From contig JADBKJ010000001.1 in NCBI GenBank assembly GCA_014896455.1, positions 1-64,000 on the forward strand: a DNA stretch of 64,000 nucleotides, given 5' to 3'. Shown here in pieces: positions 30,579 through 40,273 of the stretch (position 1 is the stretch's first letter; each line of letters begins with the position of its first letter). The notes under the pieces are model-generated. The model was given only the letters and a program-made list of their open reading frames with translations, did not search any database and was not told the DNA's origin. This DNA is from Thermoanaerobacter sp. (lineage in GTDB: Bacteria; Bacillota; Thermoanaerobacteria; Thermoanaerobacterales; Thermoanaerobacteraceae). The position numbers and the translations under genes are program-made.

Positions 30579-32066
30579 TTAATTATGATAATTTAATATC
30601 CTCATTACATAATCAAAAGTAAGGTCGTTCATCATAAAGTTTATCATCCTAGAAATCATTGAAGCAGCTTCTTCTCTCGTAACATAGCCATCAGGGTTAA
30701 ACCTGCCGTATTCATCGCCTGATATAAGTCCTATCTCCCGCGCTACGTAAATACTCCTTTTGGCCCACAATGGTATGGCATAGTCATCTAAAAAACCGGT
30801 ATCAAAATTTCCTGAAGGTGCGAGGTTCTCAAGCCCCAAAGCTCTTATAAATATCACTGCCGCTTGGGCACGAGTAAGAGACCTTGAAGGACTGAACTGA
30901 TTTGGAGCAGTGCCTGAGATAAGCCCTGCATCACTGGCTGCTTTTATATATCCATAATTCGGATCATTAGTAGATATATCAATAAAAGGTGAAATTTCTA
31001 TAGCGCTTTTGTTTCTTGCTGAATAAAGCGTACTCTTTGGCGGTTCATATGGTTTTAATCCAATTGCTTTTCCAACTGCAACGGTAAAGTCTGAGCGCAA
31101 TATGGGAAGTTTAGGCCCAAAGTATTCTGAGTCATTAGGAAATACTTCCATGCTCATTAATTTTTTAATATCCTCTTTTCCCCATGTTCCATTTATGTCT
31201 TTAACCTGGGGGACCACCAATCTATCTTCGAATGACACACCATCAAGTTTCAAACTTCCATTTCCTATGTTTCTTCCCATTTCATTGCCTTTGTCATCTA
31301 GTTTTGGAAGATTATAAGAGTAATTCATCATGTCACCGCTATTTCGCCTTAAAAGATATCCACCCCTAAAGCTTATATATTGAGGGTCATTTTCCACATA
31401 TTCAATACTGGATTTATCAGTAAAAGATACATTTACATGAGCCTCTCCAATCCATTTTTTTACTTCTCCGTTTGACCCCATTGTGCTTTCGATTAAATAA
31501 TTTATTTGATGTGTATCAGCACTTCCGTACTTATGAGTAAATCCTACTGTTTTGTCATCTATAGTCACTTTTACAGTCCCTTTATTGCCATTGACCCTGT
31601 ATAATTTTACGCCTGAATAGTTACCAGCATAGTAAGTTACACCAGGGTTTATGCTTTTTACTTCAGAACCTGAGTATATATATCCATTATTCCTGTCTAA
31701 AGTGTAAGTATTTCCCCCTATTTTTATGTTTTCAGTATATGTCTTAAGAGTAGTCTGGCTAATCTTTTGGTTGTATTCAGGTTTTTTTGTTTCTTGAGTA
31801 ACAAAAGTAAGGGAACGTGTGAGTTTGTCTCCTGACTCGGAAGTAAGGTCGTACCTATATGTTGTTGTAGTAGTATCACCTCTTACAGATTGATTAATTT
31901 TAAGAACACCACTAAATATAATAGGTTGTCCTGTTATAAATAAAACTTCTTTGTATTCTTGCTCATTGGCAATACCACCTTCAAAACCTGCATCATTGGC
32001 AAAAACCTGAACAGGAAAAGGAATCAAAAGGGTGAATATTATAACTAACCCTATGATTTTTTTCAT
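30579..32066 (-). CDS. Secreted S-layer homology (SLH) domain protein
   Basis: Signal peptide; three C-terminal SLH-like units (PFIDISTNDPNYGYIKAASDAGLISGTAPNQFSPSRSLTRAQAAVIF). Confidence 0.9.
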   Translation of the reverse strand: MKKIIGLVIIFTLLIPFPVQVFANDAGFEGGIANEQEYKEVLFITGQPIIFSGVLKINQSVRGDTTTTTYRYDLTSESGDKLTRSLTFVTQETKKPEYNQKISQTTLKTYTENIKIGGNTYTLDRNNGYIYSGSEVKSINPGVTYYAGNYSGVKLYRVNGNKGTVKVTIDDKTVGFTHKYGSADTHQINYLIESTMGSNGEVKKWIGEAHVNVSFTDKSSIEYVENDPQYISFRGGYLLRRNSGDMMNYSYNLPKLDDKGNEMGRNIGNGSLKLDGVSFEDRLVVPQVKDINGTWGKEDIKKLMSMEVFPNDSEYFGPKLPILRSDFTVAVGKAIGLKPYEPPKSTLYSARNKSAIEISPFIDISTNDPNYGYIKAASDAGLISGTAPNQFSPSRSLTRAQAAVIFIRALGLENLAPSGNFDTGFLDDYAIPLWAKRSIYVAREIGLISGDEYGRFNPDGYVTREEAASMISRMINFMMNDLTFDYVMRILNYHN

Positions 32067-32088
32067 TGCAATTCCCCCAATGTTTTTC

Positions 32089-34671
32089 TTACTTCACCGT
32101 TACAATAACAGCAGATGCCCCATTTCTTATAATATAGAGTGAATCTCCCGGATTTATAGAACTTATATTGACTGCCTGTCCATTTTTAATTATTAACGCT
32201 TTTGATACATCTACTGTATCAAGAGAGGTATTCAGATTCCAAACCCCATTTAATTCATTCCAATCATTTACATTATTTAGAGTTAACTTGGTACCATCAA
32301 TAGATGCAACCTCAGCAGTAGAGATTCTTTCTTGCCCCGTTGAATTCATAATGTTTATTGCAATAGCATTGTCTCCTTGTGATACCACATACACATGGGC
32401 AGAGGCGTATTTAGATTTTCCATATTTTACATCCAAAATCTCTGTGTAAGGAATAACTTTTGAATCTTTACCTCTATTGTCAACTATATAAGTTTTATCT
32501 CCCACATAGAAAGTTTTTGTGCCCCCTACAATATTCCATTGATTGTTTTGTATAGCATAATACCCATATGCTTGATACCACCAATTTGTATATAAGTTAC
32601 CAATAGTGATAGAATTTGATGTTGCACTGGTTATAAAACCTTTTGCATAGTAATACTCTGGATATACACTATCAATTACTGAGATGAAATTAGCATATAA
32701 GCTTCTATCCGTCTGGGAAAAAGATACATATACTTGTTTATTTCCTATAAGTGAAGTATAGGGTATTTTCTTTCCATCTTTTAAAATAATTGTGCCGTCG
32801 TTTACAGTTACTTTCCTCCCATCATTTAATGTAAGAATCATTGATTGACTGTCAAAATTTGCAATGCCACTGTAACTCATTGTAAAACTTGGGGTTATGT
32901 TTATAAACGTAATTGAATCTGTTCCAAAGTGCTTCTCAACTGTAGCATATATTTGATTTCCTTTGTAATTTTTAAGGTCTTCTTTGCTGACCTCAAAGCC
33001 ATTGTAATATATTTTAGCTTCATCTAAAGGATAATAAGCAAAATTATTTGCACTTTGCCATGTACCTTGATAATACTTTTCCACATTGTTTATTGAAATA
33101 GAATTGTTGGAAGCCAATAAACTTCCGAGATTTCCTCTTATGATATAGTAGACTTTGTGATATCCATTTTCTATTAATACCTTGAGGGGTGCATTTGTAT
33201 AAGGGTCATCAAAATACAAATTTACATAGTCTCCCTCTTTTATTGAAGACAAAGACACAGCATTTCCATTTTTTATAACAGGCACATCATAAGCAATAGA
33301 ATAAAACTTTCCATTGTCTAATTTAATATTTATGCCATTATCTTGTTTATCTATAGCCATTATGCTTCCTGTTACTTGTCTTGAACCTGTATCGATTTTC
33401 CCACTTCCCAAATCTTCATAATCAACATTTATTGCATAAGCCGTGTTACCATTAAGGTACACTGTAGCTATTTGACCATATCGTAAATCTTTTATAGAAG
33501 CAGGATAATCATTTATATAGACTTTTGTATTAGGGTTATAAGAAAATACATATTCAACTCCTGATTCAGATGTAAGTGTTATGTTAGAAGCTGATATGTC
33601 TTTTATCTCTCCGTACAAAGTGTTCTGAAATACAGGGCTTTTTTCAGCAAATATCACATTTTGACCGCTTATATAAAAATTCACATTATCCCCTTTTTCA
33701 ATAGAATCAGAAAAAGAAGGAACTCCATTGCTAATAGTCAAAAAATCTGAATTATGAATTATTCCTTTTGAAGAATATGTGCGTTGAACCACAATATACT
33801 CATTTTGCCCTTTATTATTGAGAAGAACAAAAGTTTTCTTTATACTATTTTCCCCAGCAACCTCTTCGTAAAGTATATCCTGCACTGTAGCATTTATTAT
33901 TGAATAGCCCATTAAATTATACCCTAAGTTAAAAGCTCTATTCAAGACTGACGCCATCTGCTCTCTGGTTATGTTGTCTTTAGGTCCAAATTTACTATCA
34001 TTGTAGCCTGTCATTATTCCACTTTTTAAAACTGCTTCAATATATGGCATATAATCAGTATTAAAACTTTTAGCATCCGAAAAAGCATAAACTTTTTGTA
34101 AATCTTTTCCGTAAATCGGCGCAAGATTCAATCCTTTTGCTATCCAATAAGCAACTTCCTCTCGTGTTGCATTTGCTGTAAAATCCAAAGCCATATCCTC
34201 TTTCCTCAAAAGATTATTTTTCGATGCCACATCAATTATTCCTTGTGCCCATGAATCTACTTTGGTACCTGATTGAGAAGAAGCATTATTTTGCCCAGCC
34301 TGATTAGAATATTGAGTAGGAGGGTTACTCCCCCCTACTGCAGTAGAGGGGGATATAGGTGTTTTTTGTACTTGTTCTTCCATTCCCATTAGTCGTACAA
34401 TATATGCTATTGCCTCTTCTCTTTTTAAATAGCTTTTAGGATAAAATTTTTGACTTCCTCCACCTCTAATAACTGAAAGAGCAGTCATTTTCATTATATC
34501 ATTTTTAGCAAAACTATCTTTTATATCTTTGAAGGACATATTGTAATAGATGCTTTGCGCGTTGTCCGTACCGTAATATACAGGATTGTCCGAAGCATAA
34601 GTATAAACACTATTTAAAACAAATAGAATTATTGTAAGTAAAATTGTAAATATCTTTTTCAACTTTCTCAC
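32089..34671 (-). CDS. Secreted SLH domain protein, 860 aa
   Basis: Signal peptide; three N-terminal SLH units (AFSDAKSFNTDYMPYIEAVLKSGIMTGYNDSKFGPKDNITREQMASVL). Confidence 0.9.
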   Translation of the reverse strand: MRKLKKIFTILLTIILFVLNSVYTYASDNPVYYGTDNAQSIYYNMSFKDIKDSFAKNDIMKMTALSVIRGGGSQKFYPKSYLKREEAIAYIVRLMGMEEQVQKTPISPSTAVGGSNPPTQYSNQAGQNNASSQSGTKVDSWAQGIIDVASKNNLLRKEDMALDFTANATREEVAYWIAKGLNLAPIYGKDLQKVYAFSDAKSFNTDYMPYIEAVLKSGIMTGYNDSKFGPKDNITREQMASVLNRAFNLGYNLMGYSIINATVQDILYEEVAGENSIKKTFVLLNNKGQNEYIVVQRTYSSKGIIHNSDFLTISNGVPSFSDSIEKGDNVNFYISGQNVIFAEKSPVFQNTLYGEIKDISASNITLTSESGVEYVFSYNPNTKVYINDYPASIKDLRYGQIATVYLNGNTAYAINVDYEDLGSGKIDTGSRQVTGSIMAIDKQDNGINIKLDNGKFYSIAYDVPVIKNGNAVSLSSIKEGDYVNLYFDDPYTNAPLKVLIENGYHKVYYIIRGNLGSLLASNNSISINNVEKYYQGTWQSANNFAYYPLDEAKIYYNGFEVSKEDLKNYKGNQIYATVEKHFGTDSITFINITPSFTMSYSGIANFDSQSMILTLNDGRKVTVNDGTIILKDGKKIPYTSLIGNKQVYVSFSQTDRSLYANFISVIDSVYPEYYYAKGFITSATSNSITIGNLYTNWWYQAYGYYAIQNNQWNIVGGTKTFYVGDKTYIVDNRGKDSKVIPYTEILDVKYGKSKYASAHVYVVSQGDNAIAINIMNSTGQERISTAEVASIDGTKLTLNNVNDWNELNGVWNLNTSLDTVDVSKALIIKNGQAVNISSINPGDSLYIIRNGASAVIVTVK

Positions 34672-34674
34672 TCC

Positions 34675-37600
34675 TCAATAAATAACAGCTAACCTGCCTG
34701 GATAAGATATATCACCTAGTACATTATTCGATGTGCTATCTACCATCATATTTGATATGCCATTATTGTTTACTGACAGCCCCGTATCTGGTACATTACT
34801 CATGTAAGCCGTTATATACATGAGCTTTGAAAAGCTTATATTTTTGTTGCCAAGCCTATTTTTGTCAACATTTATATTTACATTTACTTTATTGTAAAAA
34901 GCTGCATAATTACTTGTTTTGTTTCCGTCAATTTTTTCATAACTCATGTCATAAATGTCAGATAATATCTTATACCCTTTTGGCATATTTCTTGATATTT
35001 CGTCATAAGTCTTATCCGATAGCTTATTTATTGTTATTCTGTCATAATCTCCTGATAGGTAGAGGCTGTTAAGGGTAAATTTTATATTAAATCCAGGAAT
35101 TATAAGCCATATATTGGTAAAAGTCTTATTTTTATATTTAGATGGTATGTTTATAACCCATTTGCTTATATTTTTATATTGGTTGCCTGTCAAATCAATT
35201 TTATAAGTAGTCGTATTTAAAATATCATCTCCTAATGTAATGACCAGCGAGCCGTTTGCTGTTGCATAAGTAGTGTCATTTTTTACTCCTGTAACAGAAG
35301 TGTCATATTTGCTGTTAGAAGAAGTATCAGTAGTAGCGTAAGTGTATACAAAATTACTGGGGCCCAAATCATTTACAGCTCTCATGGCAAAGGAGTAAGT
35401 AGTATTTGGCAAGAGATTTGTCACGTAATACTCCAATTTATCTGTTGCAGCGATGAATTTGTAATCTGCCGAATTAGCTGTCTTACCATAGATTTCATAG
35501 TATTTTGCTCCTTTTGCCTCTGACCAATGTAAATATAATGTATGGTCGTTACCGGCTATTGATTCGGCCCAAAAGCCTACTGGATTATCCGGTACTGTTT
35601 GCACATAGGTAAAACCTTGAGGCAAAACAGCATTTGCATAATCAGGATTCCTCACAATTACATCTACTTTCCCCTCTGCATGCCCTGGGGTTGTCACGAC
35701 AATCGTGTTATAACTTTTCACAATTACATTATAAGCTTCTACATTTCCAAAAAACACCCTCGCTCCTTGTCTAAAGTCATTACCTGTTATGGTTACTGTT
35801 TCTCCTCCTTTTGTAGACCCTGTATTAGGAGTAATAGAAGTTATCTTCGGGTTGGACTCTGTAGCGATATACATAAATGCTTCCTTTAAAGTATAACTTC
35901 CTCCGTCATCAATATTAAACACTGTCACATCTACAAGACGGTCCAAGTCTTTCTGCGGGTCTGCGGCAGGAGTGATTACAGTAATAGTATAAGAGGTATT
36001 CGCAACTACTTTCGCTTCATAAGCATCAAAATACACTTTAACTTTTTCTCTAAAGTCTTGTCCCTTGATAGTTACATAAGTGCCCCCATTAATACTGCCC
36101 TTATTTGGAGTTATAGAAGTTATTAAAGGATGTGAGTTTGGAGATACATACTCTATTTTAAATACAGCAGTCCCTCCATCTGGATTTACTACCTTTAATT
36201 CCTTCATGCCTACTTTGTCCACTGGAGGAGCAGTAAATTTTATCATTGTACTGTCTACAACTTTTACATCCTGCACTAAAGCTCCATCAATATAAACAGA
36301 AGAACCCGGTACTACTAATTTGCCGTTATCATATACAGGAACTGCAAAATCACTTCCTATGATAATACTATAAGTTCCTCCAGCCTTGTCAAACTTTGGA
36401 GGTATAACTTCTTTAATCTGAGGTTTAGATTGAATATAGGTATATCCATTCTCAAGGTAGCCAAGTCCTGCATCATAGTTTACAACAGTTACCCTGACTT
36501 TCCCAGGAGAGTTAGGAGGTGTAATAACTTTTAAAGTTCCATAATCAATATAAGTGACCTTCTCCGCTTTGACATTTCCAAAATACACTTCTGGGCCTAT
36601 TGGATTGCCGTTTTCATCTTTTAGTATATTTCCATTTTCGTCTTTAGAAATTCTAAAGTCTTGACCATATATGGTCACTTCTTGTCCTCCATAAGTAGAG
36701 CCGCTATTAGGTTCTATCTTTGTAATGACAGGCTGGCTGTTGGGCACAACATATGTAAAACCGCTTTCCCCCTCATGAAGTCCATAAGTGTAATTGCCAC
36801 CATCGTAGTTTACAACAGTTACATAAGTTTTACCAGGAACTCCTGGAGGAGTAGTAGCAGTTATCGTCTTTCCATCAGGACTTACAGTTACGTTTGTGGC
36901 TTTGTTGCCTCCTATAAATACTTCTGCACCACTTCTAAAATCACTTCCTTCAATCAAGATAGAAGTACCACCCTTTACTGTACCAAAGTTCGGATATACA
37001 GAAGTTATTATTGGGCTACTTTCTGGTACAAGGAAATGAAACTTTTCGGGAGCCACAGCTTGAGCAGTATCAGGATTTACAACTTTTATATCGTAAAGGC
37101 CAGAGTACCTCATGTCAGGTATTATTCCTGTAATTGTCGTGTCATTTATTACATACACATTTTCAAGAACAGTATCTCCTATATAAGCTTTTGCCCCTTC
37201 GCTATCCCCAACTTTCAGTGAAAAGTCGCTTCCAAAAATGTATATAAGCGTCCCTTTGCCGCCGTAATTAGGAACAACTTTAGTTATCTGTGGCTTTGTT
37301 TCAATCAAAAGATACTCAAATCCATCTACTAATGTCGCTGTACCGCCATCAGAAGGATTTACAACTTGAACAATTTTTTTGCCCAATGTCCCCGGTGGCG
37401 TAGTCGCATCTATTTCAGTATTGCCACTTAAGACTTTTGCGACGGTTGCCTGCACTCCATCTATTGTAACTATGCTTCCCTTTTCAAAATTGCTTCCCAA
37501 AATTTTGATAGGTGTGCCACCTTTTGTGGGCCCTTTATTAGGGTCAACGGAGGTAATAGTCGGATTCTTTTGAGTATCTTTTATCTCAAAAGCATTTTGC

Positions 37601-39972
37601 AAAGTCACACTTCCGCCTACAGTACCACTTATGCCATCGTAATTTTGAATTGTCATATCTTGCCATCCAACTGTATAAGGCACTTGTGTTTCAGGTACTA
37701 TAGCTTTAATCTTTGTACCAATGTTAAGTTTCTTTCCATCTATTATATTGCCATCTTTGTCTTCAACAGAAATTACTTTTAATTGAATATTTCCAATTCT
37801 TACATCAGGATATTTAGGCATATACACCCCATCTATGACTGTCTGCCCTACATAAAAATCACTACCTGTTATTGTAATAAAGTTACCACCATATTTTGAA
37901 CCAAAATTTGTAAAAATATTGCTTATAGAAGGAGCAGTATAGTAATAATAGCCTTTTGAGTAAATTGCAAAGCCTCTATTGACATCCGCATCTTTATTTA
38001 CAACTTTCACATCTACATAACCCAAAGCAGTAGATGGTGGCGAAATAACTGTAAGCACTGACTTATTGTCTCCACCAGTTGTTAAATCTTTAACAGTAGC
38101 TAATTTATCCCCAAAGTACACTTGTACACCTGGCCTTATATCAAATCCCTGAATAATCACTGTATCTCCACCGGCACGGCTTCCCGAACTGGGTGATATG
38201 CTTAAAATTTGGGGATTTGAAGGCAATGGATTGTAAGTAAATTTTGTAGGTGGAGAGCTCTGTTCAGAGTACTGCATGACTACATTTCCATTAACATCTT
38301 TTATAGTCGTTTCCACTGTAACAACCACATCTACTGGCATATCTTGTCCAGGGGGATTAAGTGTCACACTAGGAGACAACACATTCAAAGTTTGTTGTCC
38401 TGTTCCAGGATTGAATATGCTTCTTATCTGGGCTTTGTTACCGCCAAAAGTGACATAAAGTTTTCTTTCTCTGGAACCTTCTACTAAATTTCCTGTTGCA
38501 GGGTCTTTGTAAGTGTAATTTGTATTGGTATAAGTTATCTCTGTATTGTCAGAATTAGCAGTGTAAGTGGACGGGTCATCGCTTCTTTGAAAATTAAATC
38601 CCCATAGTGTCACATCTGTGTTTCCGCTTTCATATCCGTGGTCGGGATTCATATCAACAACTACCATAGTATCTTCAACAGCAAGGTAGAAAAATCCATT
38701 TTGTTTGGTTACAGTATACCCTGTAATAGGGTCAACTAAACTCACATCCACAGGACCGGACTTACTGTAAGGAGGCGTAGTAACTTGTATAGCACGCTGA
38801 TTTGCTGTAAGACCAGGCAAAGTGATGCTTTGTACACTTTTTGCTACAACCCCACCGAATTTTACTATTAAATCTTCTCTCAAATTTTGTCCTACAATTA
38901 TAACTTTTGTTCCTCCTGATACAGAACCTGCATTTGGAGTAATATTATCTACGGTAATTACAGCAGGTGTAGGTATTATTTTTAAAGCATCAACTAAAGT
39001 AGCAGTAGAACCGTCAGCTGCGACAATATCAATATTTTGATACTCAAGTGTCGTATCTTTAGGAGCAGGAACCTTTACAGTCATTTCAGTATCGCTTACT
39101 ATCTTTACATCTGAAGAATTTACAAGATTCGCTCCTACATACACTTTAAATCCGCTACCAAGAGTGGAAAAACCATGCCCATATATAGTAATTGTATCTC
39201 CTACAATGACAGTATACTGAGATAATCCTGTTATGTCTTGATTTACAGCATAAATATTCGTTTGCACTGTATTAGAACGCCCACGGTATATATTTGTGAC
39301 ATTTACAGTGTATAAAGTTGTAGGGTCTATGTTAATGTTTTGAGGAATAGTCGTAATAAGCACAGAACCGCTTTGCGAAACAACTGAAGCTGTTTCTCCG
39401 TTGATCTGAGCTAATCCTATGTCATTTAAATAACTTCCTTCCATTCTTATATATGACTTTGTAGTTCTGCTTATAATATTGCCATTGGAATCTTTGACAA
39501 GTGTAATAAAGTTATCAAGAGCTACTTTTGAAATATATGGGTTATTTATATATGTAAAGCCATTAAATATAGCTGCACTCTGTCCGTCACTTCGCTGAAC
39601 TATTATAGTATAAGGAGTATCTGGGCTAAGACCAATTTTAGACGCTGGGGGAACTTTTGCATAAATTGTATTTTCATTTGCACTTAGTATTGTGAGCTTA
39701 TTGGAATCTATGGGTGAATCAATGTAAACTGCACTGACAGAAGAGACTACATTGCCATTTGTGTCGTATGTAACAAAACCGCTTCCTGTAATTTTTATGT
39801 CAGTGTATTGGTCAACAGGACCTTTAGCAGGAGATGCCATTGTCCCATCTAATCTCAAAGAAGCTACCGATGTTATATTTGGAGAATATGCTCCATATGC
39901 TTTCGACATATTTCCCGGGAAAAGTGACAATATCATGCTTACGGCAATAACCAATGACAAAAATCTCTTCAT
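34675..39972 (-). CDS. Large secreted protein with tandem IPT/TIG repeats and one fibronectin III-like domain
   Basis: Signal peptide MKRFLSLVIAVSMILSLFPGNMSKAYGA; recurrent ITSITPNKGSINGGTYVTIKGQDF units, about 11 clear plus 2-3 degenerate; FN3 near PDNPVGFWAESIAGNDHTLYLHW. Confidence 0.88.
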   Translation of the reverse strand: MKRFLSLVIAVSMILSLFPGNMSKAYGAYSPNITSVASLRLDGTMASPAKGPVDQYTDIKITGSGFVTYDTNGNVVSSVSAVYIDSPIDSNKLTILSANENTIYAKVPPASKIGLSPDTPYTIIVQRSDGQSAAIFNGFTYINNPYISKVALDNFITLVKDSNGNIISRTTKSYIRMEGSYLNDIGLAQINGETASVVSQSGSVLITTIPQNINIDPTTLYTVNVTNIYRGRSNTVQTNIYAVNQDITGLSQYTVIVGDTITIYGHGFSTLGSGFKVYVGANLVNSSDVKIVSDTEMTVKVPAPKDTTLEYQNIDIVAADGSTATLVDALKIIPTPAVITVDNITPNAGSVSGGTKVIIVGQNLREDLIVKFGGVVAKSVQSITLPGLTANQRAIQVTTPPYSKSGPVDVSLVDPITGYTVTKQNGFFYLAVEDTMVVVDMNPDHGYESGNTDVTLWGFNFQRSDDPSTYTANSDNTEITYTNTNYTYKDPATGNLVEGSRERKLYVTFGGNKAQIRSIFNPGTGQQTLNVLSPSVTLNPPGQDMPVDVVVTVETTIKDVNGNVVMQYSEQSSPPTKFTYNPLPSNPQILSISPSSGSRAGGDTVIIQGFDIRPGVQVYFGDKLATVKDLTTGGDNKSVLTVISPPSTALGYVDVKVVNKDADVNRGFAIYSKGYYYYTAPSISNIFTNFGSKYGGNFITITGSDFYVGQTVIDGVYMPKYPDVRIGNIQLKVISVEDKDGNIIDGKKLNIGTKIKAIVPETQVPYTVGWQDMTIQNYDGISGTVGGSVTLQNAFEIKDTQKNPTITSVDPNKGPTKGGTPIKILGSNFEKGSIVTIDGVQATVAKVLSGNTEIDATTPPGTLGKKIVQVVNPSDGGTATLVDGFEYLLIETKPQITKVVPNYGGKGTLIYIFGSDFSLKVGDSEGAKAYIGDTVLENVYVINDTTITGIIPDMRYSGLYDIKVVNPDTAQAVAPEKFHFLVPESSPIITSVYPNFGTVKGGTSILIEGSDFRSGAEVFIGGNKATNVTVSPDGKTITATTPPGVPGKTYVTVVNYDGGNYTYGLHEGESGFTYVVPNSQPVITKIEPNSGSTYGGQEVTIYGQDFRISKDENGNILKDENGNPIGPEVYFGNVKAEKVTYIDYGTLKVITPPNSPGKVRVTVVNYDAGLGYLENGYTYIQSKPQIKEVIPPKFDKAGGTYSIIIGSDFAVPVYDNGKLVVPGSSVYIDGALVQDVKVVDSTMIKFTAPPVDKVGMKELKVVNPDGGTAVFKIEYVSPNSHPLITSITPNKGSINGGTYVTIKGQDFREKVKVYFDAYEAKVVANTSYTITVITPAADPQKDLDRLVDVTVFNIDDGGSYTLKEAFMYIATESNPKITSITPNTGSTKGGETVTITGNDFRQGARVFFGNVEAYNVIVKSYNTIVVTTPGHAEGKVDVIVRNPDYANAVLPQGFTYVQTVPDNPVGFWAESIAGNDHTLYLHWSEAKGAKYYEIYGKTANSADYKFIAATDKLEYYVTNLLPNTTYSFAMRAVNDLGPSNFVYTYATTDTSSNSKYDTSVTGVKNDTTYATANGSLVITLGDDILNTTTYKIDLTGNQYKNISKWVINIPSKYKNKTFTNIWLIIPGFNIKFTLNSLYLSGDYDRITINKLSDKTYDEISRNMPKGYKILSDIYDMSYEKIDGNKTSNYAAFYNKVNVNINVDKNRLGNKNISFSKLMYITAYMSNVPDTGLSVNNNGISNMMVDSTSNNVLGDISYPGRLAVIY

Positions 39973-40054
39973 TCGACATGCTCCTCTCAGATTTATGAAT
40001 AAATGGTAAAATGTTCTATGTGAAACAATTCTCAAAACACTCCTTTAACTTTAT

Positions 40055-40082
40055 TTATCGTCATTTTAAAGGCTAAACTTTA
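40055..40082 (-). promoter_or_regulatory. Possible sigma-D (FliA) type promoter TAAA-N16-GACGATAA
   Basis: Close to TAAA-N15-GCCGATAT; upstream of the TIG/SLH operon. Confidence 0.3.
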
Positions 40083-40099
40083 GCAAAAACAAAAAAATA

Positions 40100-40115
40100 G
40101 CTGCTTTAAAGCAGC
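40100..40115 (-). terminator. Palindrome GCTGCTTTAAAGCAGC followed by a T run (minus strand)
   Basis: Inverted repeat then TATTTTTTTG on the minus strand. Confidence 0.65.
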
Positions 40116-40273
40116 CTCTATTGGGTTGGGGGTGCAGAATATATTAAATTTTATGGGGAAAAGGGGAATCATTCTTACAGTTTAAATTATATTACATTAT
40201 TTTGGTACTTTAAATAGGACTTAAGTCTCATTTTTTGTTATTTTTATATCTTTTTATACATAAATCGACTTTT

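Noticed and set aside
36661-37221. 186-aa plus-strand ORF inside the TIG protein gene
   Set aside because: Antisense to a repeat-rich CDS, no recognisable domain
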